A DNA stretch of 47,900 nucleotides from Candidatus Bathyarchaeota archaeon (GTDB taxonomy: Archaea; Thermoproteota; Bathyarchaeia; TCS64), in the NCBI GenBank assembly GCA_020346605.1, contig CP070784.1, positions 438,670 through 486,569 on the forward strand, given 5' to 3'. Below, in pieces: positions 40,662-47,887 of the stretch. A model generated the notes under the pieces. It was not told the DNA's origin, did not search any database, and worked only from the letters and a program-made list of their open reading frames with translations. Both the position numbers and the translations under genes were made by a program. Each line of letters begins with the position of its first letter. The stretch's first letter is position 1.

Positions 40662-40922
40662 CGCCCCGGGCCCTCTGATAATCTTCTTGCCGGGACTGAT
40701 AAGTGTTGATTCGGTCAACGGCCATAACATCCTTCCGCACGTGCAAGGTGGGAGAGCGCAACAATGATGATGGGTAAGACCTCTCGGGGATGTGCGCCTC
40801 TCCGCCGGTACAACATAATTCAGAATATAAGCAGTTTATGGATTTCAGACCAACAGCTGTGAACCACGACACACAGCGACCAAGCCTCCGACGGCACAAA
40901 CTCCAAAAAGGCTGGTGCCCAA

Positions 40923-41213
40923 ATGTTCCCCGTGATGACGACGATTAGGGCCCACATCTACGTCTCCGGAAGGGTACAGGGGGTGAGCTACAGGAGGTTC
41001 GTCGTCAGGGAGGCCAGAGCCCTCGACATCACCGGCTGGGCCATGAACCTCCCCGACAGGCGCGTGGAGGTCATCGCCGAGGGAGAGGAGAACGCCGTCG
41101 AGGAGCTGATGCGGCGCCTAAGGGAGGGCCCGACCCTCGCCATCGTGAGGGACATGGAAGTCCACAGAGAACCTCCCACCGGAGAGCACGAGTCCTTCAC
41201 AATCAGGCGCTGA
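40923..41213 (+). CDS. acyP: acylphosphatase
   Basis: A 96-aa (or 92-aa from ATG 40935) acylphosphatase of the ferredoxin-like fold. The active-site loop is SGRVQGVSYRRF with the catalytic Arg at residue 24, and the catalytic Asn is in WAMNLPDRRVEV near residue 42. It hydrolyses carboxyl-phosphate bonds such as acetyl phosphate or carbamoyl phosphate in the cytoplasm. The choice of start is open; ATG 40935 gives the length closest to archaeal members. It stands alone between the minus-strand TFS gene and a convergent aminotransferase. Confidence 0.93.
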   Translation: MFPVMTTIRAHIYVSGRVQGVSYRRFVVREARALDITGWAMNLPDRRVEVIAEGEENAVEELMRRLREGPTLAIVRDMEVHREPPTGEHESFTIRR

Positions 41214-41232
41214 GAAAAGAATCCCTAGAGCC

Positions 41233-42300
41233 CTAGAACTTCCCAAGAACACGCCCTAGGGCTTCGAGCATCAGGTCAATATCGTCGTCCTCGATGTACC
41301 CCATGTTCCCGATCCTGAACGTCCTCTCCTTCAGCGCGCCGTAGCCCTGAGCCAACTCGAAGCCCTCCCCCCGCATGGCCCCGTAGACCGCCGGCCCCCC
41401 GGCCTCGGGCGCGTTGATGCAGCTCACCGTGGGGCTCTCGTACCCCTTTTTAGGGAAAATCGACAGCCCCAGGTCCTCCACGCCCCCCCTGATCCTCTCG
41501 TTCCTCCTGCGGAAGGCGTCGAAGTACCAGCCCCTCCCCCCATGGCCGTCGATCATCTTCAGCGCGGCGTTTAGCCCCGCGACCTGGGGCATCGCAGAGG
41601 TCATCGGTGTCCCCCTGCCCTGAGAGTGGTACCTCTCCCACAGCTTCAGGTCGAAGTACCAGCCCTTGTCCACGGCCCCGGCGGACGCCTCCAGCGCCCT
41701 CTCACTGACGGAGCCGATCCCCAGGCCGGGGGGCACGCCGAAGCACTTCTGGCTGCTGCTAAAGCAGATGTCGATCCCCCAGTCGTCCACCCTGATCTCA
41801 GTGCCGCCCATGCTGCTCACGGCGTCGACGAAAAGCATGCTGCCGTGCTCCTTCACCACCTCAGCGAGCGCCTCTAGGGGGTTGATCAGCCCAGCGCTGG
41901 TCTCGTTGTGGGTGATGGCAACGGCCTCTATGGCTGGATCATCGTCGAGAGCCCCATCCAACGCCTCCTCCGAGATGGGCTCGCCCAGCGGGGGCTCCAG
42001 GACCACGACCCCCTTCCCGTTGGCCTCGGCGACGTCGGCGAATCGTCTGCCGAAGCTCCCGTTGACGCAGACGAGCAGCTTCTCCCGGACGCAGTTCCGG
42101 GCGGCGGCTTCCATGAACCCGGTACCCGTGCTGCTAAACAGGAAGATCGGGTCCCCCGTGCCTATGAAGGCCTTCAACCGCTCCACGGTGTCGAAGTGGA
42201 GCTCCAGGTACTCCTCGCTCCTGTGGCTGTACATCTGCCCCGCCATCGCCTCCAGGACCTCAGGGTAGCAGGCCACCGGTCCCACGGTGAAGAGCTTCAT
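41233..42300 (-). CDS. class V aminotransferase (alanine-glyoxylate/serine-pyruvate type)
   Basis: A 355-aa fold type I PLP enzyme: LFTVGPVACYPEVLEAM at the start, STGTGFMEAAARNC in the phosphate-binding region, THNETSAGLINP, FVDAVSSMGGTEIRVDDWGID with the PLP Asp, and SSSQKCFGVPPGLGI with the Schiff-base Lys. This set matches alanine-glyoxylate, serine-pyruvate or phosphonate aminotransferases; archaeal members often act in glycine/serine or methanogenic pathways. ATG 42300 is preferred because GGTGG lies 6 bases before it; ATG 42321 is an in-frame alternative. It is divergent from a small winged-helix gene and shares an AT-rich promoter region (ATAAGATAAAAA) with it. Confidence 0.9.
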   Translation of the reverse strand: MKLFTVGPVACYPEVLEAMAGQMYSHRSEEYLELHFDTVERLKAFIGTGDPIFLFSSTGTGFMEAAARNCVREKLLVCVNGSFGRRFADVAEANGKGVVVLEPPLGEPISEEALDGALDDDPAIEAVAITHNETSAGLINPLEALAEVVKEHGSMLFVDAVSSMGGTEIRVDDWGIDICFSSSQKCFGVPPGLGIGSVSERALEASAGAVDKGWYFDLKLWERYHSQGRGTPMTSAMPQVAGLNAALKMIDGHGGRGWYFDAFRRRNERIRGGVEDLGLSIFPKKGYESPTVSCINAPEAGGPAVYGAMRGEGFELAQGYGALKERTFRIGNMGYIEDDDIDLMLEALGRVLGKF

Positions 42301-42364
42301 CGAATCCACCAGAACGAACATCGCAGCCGGATAAGATAAAAACTTGCATACACAAAGCTCCAGC

Positions 42365-42628
42365 ATGGAATTTCGGAGGCTCGAGGGGGACGAGGCAGCG
42401 GACGTCATCCTCCAGATACTCAAGGAGGCAGGCAGGCCCCTCACCACCAGGGAGATCCAGCAGGAGACCGAGAAGCGGCTCGTAAGGTGCCCCGACTCCA
42501 CGGTTGTCTTCCTCAACAAGCTCCGCAGGAGCGGCACCATCAAGGGCCAGAGATCGCCCGAGAGGCGAGGCTGGATCTGGTGGGTGGAACCTAGATCCAC
42601 GACACAATTTTCTCGGAGGCCTCGATGA
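42365..42628 (+). CDS. small winged-helix protein
   Basis: An 87-aa basic protein whose central part is a winged helix: DVILQILKEAGRPLTTREIQ, ETEKRLVRCPDSTVVFLNKL and GTIKGQRSPERRGWIWWV. It resembles small archaeal DNA-binding proteins. It is divergent from the class V aminotransferase and may regulate it. Its last 38 bases overlap the end of the convergent tusB-like gene. ATG 42365 is chosen from a TATA-like element about 30 bases upstream. Target genes unknown. Confidence 0.75.
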   Translation: MEFRRLEGDEAADVILQILKEAGRPLTTREIQQETEKRLVRCPDSTVVFLNKLRRSGTIKGQRSPERRGWIWWVEPRSTTQFSRRPR

Positions 42629-42875
42629 GCTCGACCCAGCCTTCGTAGTCAATCATGGTGACGCCATCGCAGAGGTCGTAGCCCGAGCCCTCGTGCTCCA
42701 GACAGTTGATACCTCCGGCGTAGGAGAGGCTCGCAGTCAACCGCCTGTCCGTCAGGTGGCGGACCCCCTTCTGCGTGAACAGGAAAACGATTTGGCCTCT
42801 CTCCGCCATCTTAGCGGCGATCGAGAAGACCGTCTCCGTCTCCTGGAACCCCTGGACGACAAACAGTACGCTCAA
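42591..42875 (-). CDS. DsrH/TusB-like sulfur-relay protein
   Basis: A 94-aa DsrE-fold protein, third of a three-gene set. It begins SVLFVVQGFQETETVFSIAA, has HLTDRRLTASLSYAGGINC and DLCDGVTMIDYEGWVEL, and ends SEKIVSWI. Two Cys are present, C59 and C69. In DsrEFH/TusBCD systems the third subunit is DsrH/TusB. It starts TTG behind AGGGGGGAT. It follows the DsrF-like gene by 10 bases. The subunit name comes mostly from gene order and size. Confidence 0.68.
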   Translation of the reverse strand: MSVLFVVQGFQETETVFSIAAKMAERGQIVFLFTQKGVRHLTDRRLTASLSYAGGINCLEHEGSGYDLCDGVTMIDYEGWVELIEASEKIVSWI

Positions 42876-42885
42876 GCCATCCCCC

Positions 42886-43218
42886 CTAGAACGCCGCCAC
42901 CGACTCGCATCCCGCCATCATCTCCGTCAGCTCGTCGAGGCCTATGGCCTTGATCTCCAGGCCGGGGTTGAGATCCTTATCCCCCAGGCCGTGCTCCTTC
43001 AGGGAGTCGGAGAGGGCCGTGATCTGGGCCAGGTCGGAGGACGCATGCAAGTAGCCGTTCATTACGGGGTCATCGAAGACTCCCTCCCTGAGGCACTGCA
43101 CCCCCTCGTCGAGGAACACGATCAGGGGCGGCCTGTCCATCCCCAACATCGCCACGGCGAGGCGCAGTCCCTCGATAGCCCTGAACACCCTCCTGGGACC
43201 GCTCCGTATGACGATCAT
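42886..43218 (-). CDS. DsrF/TusC-like sulfur-relay protein
   Basis: A 110-aa DsrE/F-fold protein, middle gene of the set. It has RRVFRAIEGLRLAVAMLGMD, PPLIVFLDEGVQCLREGVF and a C-terminal GLEIKAIGLDELTEMMAGC. The Asp-Glu-Gly-Val strand (FLDEGVQCL) is typical of DsrF/TusC. The ATG start overlaps no neighbour; the gap to the upstream tusD-like gene is 5 bases. No independent catalytic Cys; a structural partner in a hexamer is likely. Confidence 0.7.
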   Translation of the reverse strand: MIVIRSGPRRVFRAIEGLRLAVAMLGMDRPPLIVFLDEGVQCLREGVFDDPVMNGYLHASSDLAQITALSDSLKEHGLGDKDLNPGLEIKAIGLDELTEMMAGCESVAAF

Positions 43219-43223
43219 GTGGT

Positions 43224-43559
43224 CTACCAGACCGCCTCGCCTCCGACGAACAGCGTCCTGTCCGACTCCTCCATCAGTTCCACGAGCTCAACGAAGCTGC
43301 TGCTCTCCACGCCATCGGCGAAGGCCCCCGCCGCCGTCAGCCCGCTGAGCATCGCGTGGGTCCTGCAGATCAGGAGGCGGACGCCCCTGGAGAGGAGACC
43401 GACCAGCTCCGGGTCGCCGCCTGCCTTCACCAGCCTAACAGACTCGTCGTTGAAGAACACAGTGACACTGTGCCCTCTGGAGAGGGCTGCATCCAACAGC
43501 CCCTTCACTGTCTCCCTCGTGGCACTTGACTCCGAGGAGGCGACGAAAAGGATGTTCAC
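43224..43559 (-). CDS. DsrE/TusD-like sulfur-relay protein
   Basis: A 111-aa DsrE-fold protein, first gene of the set. It contains NILFVASSESSATRETVKGL, VTVFFNDESVRLVKAG and RLLICRTHAMLSGL. The single Cys in LLICRTHA aligns with the persulfide-carrying Cys of DsrE/TusD, so this is probably the sulfur-accepting subunit. In bacteria TusBCD passes sulfur to TusE/DsrC for tRNA 2-thiouridine, and DsrEFH serves sulfur oxidation; the acceptor here is unknown and no DsrC is seen nearby. The start is GTG. A GTTCAA palindrome lies 73 bases upstream. Confidence 0.75.
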   Translation of the reverse strand: MNILFVASSESSATRETVKGLLDAALSRGHSVTVFFNDESVRLVKAGGDPELVGLLSRGVRLLICRTHAMLSGLTAAGAFADGVESSSFVELVELMEESDRTLFVGGEAVW

Positions 43560-43631
43560 GGCGGGGCACCGGTCCCTGGCTGATGTTATCCATTTTACAC
43601 GTACAGTCTTTATCCTTTCCTATCGCAGCCA

Positions 43632-43658
43632 GTTCAAACCTCTTGAACGGGTGTTCAA
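43632..43658. promoter_or_regulatory. GTTCAA inverted repeat plus third half-site
   Basis: GTTCAA (43632-43637), 5 bases, TTGAAC (43643-43648), then another GTTCAA at 43653-43658. The two direct copies are 21 bases apart, about two helical turns. It lies upstream of the tusD-like gene and about 45 bases before the next plus-strand gene. It looks like an operator for a dimeric regulator; the regulator is not identified. Confidence 0.4.
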
Positions 43659-43702
43659 AAACCTAGGATTAAGTAGGTTTCACGACATCTACCGGGTGGT
43701 GA

Positions 43703-43993
43703 TCAAGTGAGGCTCCCAGTCTTAGTCTATACCTCGACAGGAAGCAGCTCGTCTCGTTCGCAGTTCTGGCCTTCGTCATCAGCGGCATCCTAGGTGGCCT
43801 GATGTGGAACTATGGCGGTGTCTATGTGCCTAGAATCAGGTTCCCGGGTCTATCCGACGGGTACGCCCTCACAAGGTTCAACTCCGATGAGGAGCTCGTG
43901 ACCTTCTTGGACGAGAGAGGCGCGGGCGTGTGGCTTACGGGCTTTGGAGGTGCGATTGTTCTCAGCCCCGACGTGCGCGCGCAGGTGCTGTGA
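43703..43993 (+). pseudogene. short membrane-anchored protein remnant, no clear start
   Basis: The frame (97 codons) has one strong membrane helix, SFAVLAFVISGILGGLM, then an outer segment with GYALTRFNSDEELVTFLDER, resembling the N-terminus of archaeal secreted C-terminal beta-propeller proteins, whose mature part begins near such an F-x-S-x-E-E-L motif. The rest of that domain is absent: the frame ends after LTGFGGAIVLSPDVRAQVL. No ATG, GTG or TTG precedes the helix in frame. The nearest ribosome-like GGTGATC (43698-43704) leads to an out-of-frame GTG at 43707. It looks like a truncated, possibly frameshifted gene. The family link is tentative. Confidence 0.5.
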
Positions 43994-44225
43994 AGGAGAG
44001 AAAAAAACGGGTGCGAATTCTTTGTGGATAGGTATGAAGTTAATTTGTGATGTATTTTCGGATATCCCATTCCTAGTCATCAGATCGGTTTCACAACGCT
44101 TGTTTCGACCCGGTATTTTCTTTCAGCGCGTACGGGAGTGTCTTTTATTTTACTCAGATTAATGAAGAGACTAGTTAATTTTTTAGATTCGAGCGCTCAT
44201 AGAAAGGGGATTACGTGTTGTGGAG

Positions 44226-45062
44226 ATGAATTGTGTGAAGGTATTATTATCCGCCGACATGGAAGGGACGACGGGCGCCGTTGACTGGAACGATATGTTC
44301 TAGGGCAAGCCCGAGTATGGGCGTTTCAGGAGGCTGCTGACTGGCGACGTAAACTTTGCGATTGAGGGGGCTCTTGAGGGAGGGGCCGACGAGGTAGTCG
44401 TCAACGAGGCCCACGCAGGTATGAAGAACATCCTGGTCGAGGAGCTCCACTCTGACGCAAGCATGATATCGGGGAACATGGGGAAGACCTGGCTCATGAT
44501 GGAGGGGATAGACGAGAGCTTCGATGCCGTGTTCCTCGTCGCCTACCACGCCATGGAGGGCACGCCAGCGGCCATCATGAGCCACACGGAGGACCCCCAT
44601 CTGATCACCGCCGTCTGGTTGGGGGATGTCAAGGTGGGCGAGGTGGGGCTGTCGAGCCTCGCAGCGGGCCACTTCGATGTCCCCGTGGTACTGGTCACAG
44701 GGGACGACAAGGTAGCTGCGGAGGCCAGGGCCCTTCTGGGCAACATCGAGTCAGCCATTGTGAAGTACGGGATCAGCAGGTATGCGGCCCGCTGCTTCAC
44801 GCCCAAGAGGACCTCTGAGATGATAATGTCGGCCGCGGAGAGGGCGGTGAAAAGGGCTGGGGCGATGAAACCATTCAAGCCCGAGTTCCCAATGGAGATA
44901 CGCGTCGAACTGAAGACTGCGCTCCAGGCCTCTCAGGTGAGCAAGGCAAGGGGCATCAGGCTGGTTGACCCCACGACGGTTGCTTCCACCTGCGTTGATG
45001 TATTGGAGGCAAATCAGCTGCTGTCTGAGGTGGAGCACAGGGCCAGCGATCCAGCGGCATGA
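44226..45062 (+). pseudogene. dppA: DppA-type D-aminopeptidase (M55) with in-frame TAG at codon 26
   Basis: An M55 peptidase of 278 codons in one frame, broken only by TAG at 44301-44303. Before it: LLSADMEGTTGAVDWNDMF, with the Asp/Glu zinc ligands. After it: GKPEYGRFRRLLTGDV, NEAHAGMKN (His ligand), VAYHAMEGTP (His), SHTEDP and KVGEVGLSS (Glu), continuing to a normal C-terminus. The TAG falls where homologues have a residue before G-x-PEY. All zinc ligands are kept. TAG is the commonest stop in the window, so routine reassignment is unlikely; a recent nonsense change, readthrough or internal start (ATG 44421) are options. Start could also be GTG 44235. Confidence 0.75.
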
Positions 45063-45153
45063 AGGAACTTTGCCACAAACTTACAAGGGACCTGGATTGT
45101 GTCAGCGACGAAAGCTTCACACAAGGGAGAGATGAAGAATTAATGAAGTACCC

Positions 45154-46527
45154 TCATCCGTTTTCAATTGCGTCGATGAGTTTCAAGAGTGCCTCGTTGA
45201 AGACCTCTACCGGATACGATCCCCCTCGCGTGTGACCCATTCTGACGACGACGAGTTCGTGGGAGGGATCGATGATGACCGATTGCCCGCCGTAACCCTC
45301 CATGTGGAAGGCATCGCGAGGTAGCTTCAGATCACCCCTGCCGTTGACCCAGAACAGTCCCCCATAGATAGGCTCCTCCCAGGCCGGGGCCGGTGTGCCT
45401 ACGAACTCCGCGAACCCAACGGGCAGGATCCGCTTTCCCTCCCAGACTCCGTCCTGCTGGTACAGGAGGCCTAGGCGGGCCCAGTTCCTGGGCGTGCCGT
45501 AGTCGAACCCGGACATGATAAAGTTCCCGTATGGATCTGTCTCGAGCACCTGTCTCCTGACTCCGATCCGGTCGAACAGAGCTCTTTGTGGCCAGGAGAG
45601 ATACTCCTCGCCGCTCTCGCAGACGGCCCTCTTTATGATGTAGCCCAAGGTGAGTGGATCGCAGTTTCTGTATCGGCCCACGGTGTTTGGAGGGAACTCC
45701 AGCCGACTGTTTATCGAATACTGAAAAACGTCGATCGCCCCGCTGTAAACGTACATGTGATCGGAGACCCCTTGTTTCAGTGTATGCGGAGGGTCCCCGG
45801 GAGAGGAAAACCTCAGTCCGCTACTCATGCGGAGCAGATCGGCTATCCTGATTTTGGAGCGGGAGTCACCCTGTCTCTGCCATTCGGGTACAGGGGCAGG
45901 GTCCTCAATGCCGAAATGCCCCTCGCGAATCAGGACGCCTATCAGGGTGGCTGTGATGCTCTTCCCCATGGACCAGCTCTCGAGAAGGGTGTCCTTGGTC
46001 ACTCCAAGGCTGTACCTTTCCGCTATTAGCTGTCCTTTGTAGACCACCAAGAAGGCAACTGTGTAGGCCTCTGGAACGAAGGCAGCGTCTACGGCCCCTT
46101 TCAGCTTCGCCTCATCGACCTCGGAGGGCAGTGATACCGAGGGTAAGACATCGCCCATCGGCCAAGCCTGGTCCATCGGGTCTGGGAGGCTGGAACTAAG
46201 TTCCACCGGCTCGAAAAACACGTCGTTGGCGTCATAGGGCAGAATGATGCAGCCCTGATCACCGTAAAACTTGGCTGCACGGGGCGGAGAATCGAACACC
46301 GTGACTCGGACCGATTTATCATCCCAGTCTACATCTATTTTCGTGTAGGCGTCTTGGGGCAAGGCTCGTCCCCGAACAGTCAGCGGGGTCGATAAAACGC
46401 TGTTCTGGAAGGCTTCTTTCGCGTCGCGGTTCGATATGAATATGGCCGAACAAAGAATTTTAGCCGCGCTGGCGGCACACAACGTCTTCTCGACTTCATT
46501 TAATTCTTGGTCTAGACAGCCTGACAT
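45154..46527 (-). CDS. beta-lactamase-family serine hydrolase
   Basis: A 457-aa enzyme of the class C beta-lactamase/penicillin-binding-protein fold. Residues 20-60 hold an N-terminal segment CAASAAKILCSAIFISNRDA seen in related bacterial hydrolases. The S-x-x-K nucleophile is SMGKS near residue 186, the second motif YRN near 286, and a C-terminal HMEGYGGQ replaces the usual KTG triad. Family members include 6-aminohexanoate-oligomer hydrolases and esterases. No clean signal peptide. ATG 46527 is chosen as a TATA-like TTTAAATA lies about 45 bases upstream; a GTG at 46551 is the alternative. The overall look is bacterial, so lateral transfer is possible. Substrate unknown. Confidence 0.85.
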   Translation of the reverse strand: MSGCLDQELNEVEKTLCAASAAKILCSAIFISNRDAKEAFQNSVLSTPLTVRGRALPQDAYTKIDVDWDDKSVRVTVFDSPPRAAKFYGDQGCIILPYDANDVFFEPVELSSSLPDPMDQAWPMGDVLPSVSLPSEVDEAKLKGAVDAAFVPEAYTVAFLVVYKGQLIAERYSLGVTKDTLLESWSMGKSITATLIGVLIREGHFGIEDPAPVPEWQRQGDSRSKIRIADLLRMSSGLRFSSPGDPPHTLKQGVSDHMYVYSGAIDVFQYSINSRLEFPPNTVGRYRNCDPLTLGYIIKRAVCESGEEYLSWPQRALFDRIGVRRQVLETDPYGNFIMSGFDYGTPRNWARLGLLYQQDGVWEGKRILPVGFAEFVGTPAPAWEEPIYGGLFWVNGRGDLKLPRDAFHMEGYGGQSVIIDPSHELVVVRMGHTRGGSYPVEVFNEALLKLIDAIENG

Positions 46528-46680
46528 GAATACATCCCGTCGAACGTGCACAGTTAATGTTCTGAACCCTATTTAAATTCGAAAATTTCAACCTTCTTTC
46601 TGCAACGCGTGCAGAAATATGGAAAATCATAATGCTTCTCTCATTCACTTCTTCGGAGGAAAAACCTGGATGAACACTCG

Positions 46681-46705
46681 TGAGGTAGCCACCACAGTTA
46701 CCTCA
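46681..46705. repeat. 7-bp inverted repeat (hairpin)
   Basis: TGAGGTA and TACCTCA flank an 11-base loop, followed at once by a weaker TCACA/TGTGA pair (about 46708-46724). Both fall in the gap upstream of the serine hydrolase and downstream of the 46755 gene. Could be a terminator or operator. Confidence 0.35.
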
Positions 46706-46754
46706 GTTCACATAGATTCTGTGACGCTACTTCAACGGTTCCTGCGCGCGCATC

Positions 46755-47120
46755 TCATGCGCCGGCCCTGTTCATGAAGCCCCAGATGAGGCCGCCGACG
46801 ACGAACAGTGCGAAGAAGGCAACGGCTGCCCACCAGACGGGGCTGATACGCCCCAGCTTCCCCTCCTCCCAGGCAGGCTTATCGTAGAGGTCCCTCTTAG
46901 GGTAGTAGTCCAATATAGTCGGTTTCTGCCATTTCGGATTCCTGCGGTAGTCTGCTTCCAGCGCGTCGTCTATCCATTCGGTCTCGGAGACTTCTCCATA
47001 GAACCCTCCAGAAATATCTCCGGCGCCCGCCAGGTACCAGAGATGGGGCCTGCGTCTGCCGCTCTCGTCATCGTATGCCCTGATCTTCTCGACGATCCGG
47101 TCCCAGAGCTTCCTGATCAT
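46755..47120 (-). CDS. single-pass membrane protein of unknown function (121 aa)
   Basis: I do not recognise it. A basic N-terminal helix (MIRKLWDRIVEKIRAYDD) is followed by a soluble part rich in Trp, Tyr and Asp (HLWYLAGAGDISGGFYG, YYPKRDLYDKPAWEEGKLG) and a C-terminal transmembrane helix (WWAAVAFFALFVVGGLIWGF). A tail-anchored topology is likely. It shares a short DKPAW motif with the 68-aa protein at 47681, suggesting they act together. ATG 47120 fits a TATA-like TTAATAT (47164-47170); a TTG at 47150 is the other choice. The three right-edge genes run in the same direction. Confidence 0.6.
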   Translation of the reverse strand: MIRKLWDRIVEKIRAYDDESGRRRPHLWYLAGAGDISGGFYGEVSETEWIDDALEADYRRNPKWQKPTILDYYPKRDLYDKPAWEEGKLGRISPVWWAAVAFFALFVVGGLIWGFMNRAGA

Positions 47121-47360
47121 AGTCGTTTCTAACTCGGGCGCTTCCCTCAATAACCACGCCCTCTTAATATGGTTTACTGACGCTTAAAACTTAGTAGAGG
47201 GCGTTTCGCGCTCGCGTGATCTAGGAGGGAGCGCGCATGTGCACGCGCGCGTCGGATTCAATGGACATCAACATGAGCTTGTCTATCTGGGCCTCGAGGA
47301 GAGATTTCTGTCTCTCTCTGACGTGTACTGTGTCCTCTAGCGCCTCTATCTTTCTTTAGC

Positions 47361-47603
47361 TCAAGGATAATACGACCTCAAGTCGTGAATCTGAGAGCTC
47401 ATGTTATGAATTGTGTCTTGAAATGCCGTGACGTTCCCCTCTAAATATCTCTCAGCGCGTGCAACCTGCTCTTCCAGCTTTTCGTTCTTGGACTTGAGGA
47501 CTGAGATCTTAGAGTAAATCATCAGGCTGAACGCGGTGGATCCGACGACGAGGACGCCGATTATGACGCCGATGTAAAAACTGAGATCGATTTTGAGCGA
47601 CAT
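47361..47603 (-). CDS. membrane-anchored coiled-coil protein of unknown function (80 aa)
   Basis: An N-terminal helix (FYIGVIIGVLVVGSTAFSLM) anchors a heptad-rich helix (ISVLKSKNEKLEEQVARAER and onward to DTIHNMSSQI), so it is a small bitopic protein with a short coiled coil. No family recognised. A TATA-like ATAAATATTAAAG lies about 30 bases upstream of the ATG, implying near-leaderless transcription. Downstream of its stop a shifted frame continues with more heptads (47221-47350), so the present gene may be a shortened form. Confidence 0.55.
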   Translation of the reverse strand: MSLKIDLSFYIGVIIGVLVVGSTAFSLMIYSKISVLKSKNEKLEEQVARAERYLEGNVTAFQDTIHNMSSQIHDLRSYYP

Positions 47604-47680
47604 TTCACCCAAGAATGGAAATCATCCATCTTTAATATTTATCTGCATATTTCAAAATGAGAGGCGTGTGCGCATCAACG

Positions 47681-47887
47681 CTAGGAACTGCGCGCGCGGC
47701 TGGTCCTCCTCCTCTTTTTTTTCCTGACCAGCCAAGCCGGCTTGTGCTTGTCTTCGTACCATGGCCATCCAACCTGAATCGTATCCCATCTAATCGAGTC
47801 GACGTCCCTTTTCTTCATCCCGTAGATGAACGCATAAACCATGGCTGTCACGAGCACGGCAACTGGGATAGATGTCCTAAGTACCAT
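47681..47887 (-). CDS. small single-pass membrane protein (68 aa)
   Basis: An N-terminal transmembrane helix (TSIPVAVLVTAMVYAFIYGM) followed by a short soluble part with Trp-rich VGWPWYEDKHKPAWLV and a strongly basic C-terminus (RKKKRRRTSRAR). No family recognised. The KPAW motif echoes DKPAW in the 46755 protein. The gene starts at ATG 47887 close to the window edge, so its promoter is not fully visible. The basic tail suggests contact with membrane lipid or nucleic acid; this is inference. Confidence 0.55.
   Translation of the reverse strand: MVLRTSIPVAVLVTAMVYAFIYGMKKRDVDSIRWDTIQVGWPWYEDKHKPAWLVRKKKRRRTSRARSS

Noticed and set aside
44301..44303. TAG in dppA as a pyrrolysine codon
   Set aside because: TAG ends many intact genes here (argG, argF, hjc, lon, htrA, eno) and no pyl genes are seen in the window; kept only as an outside possibility within the finding.
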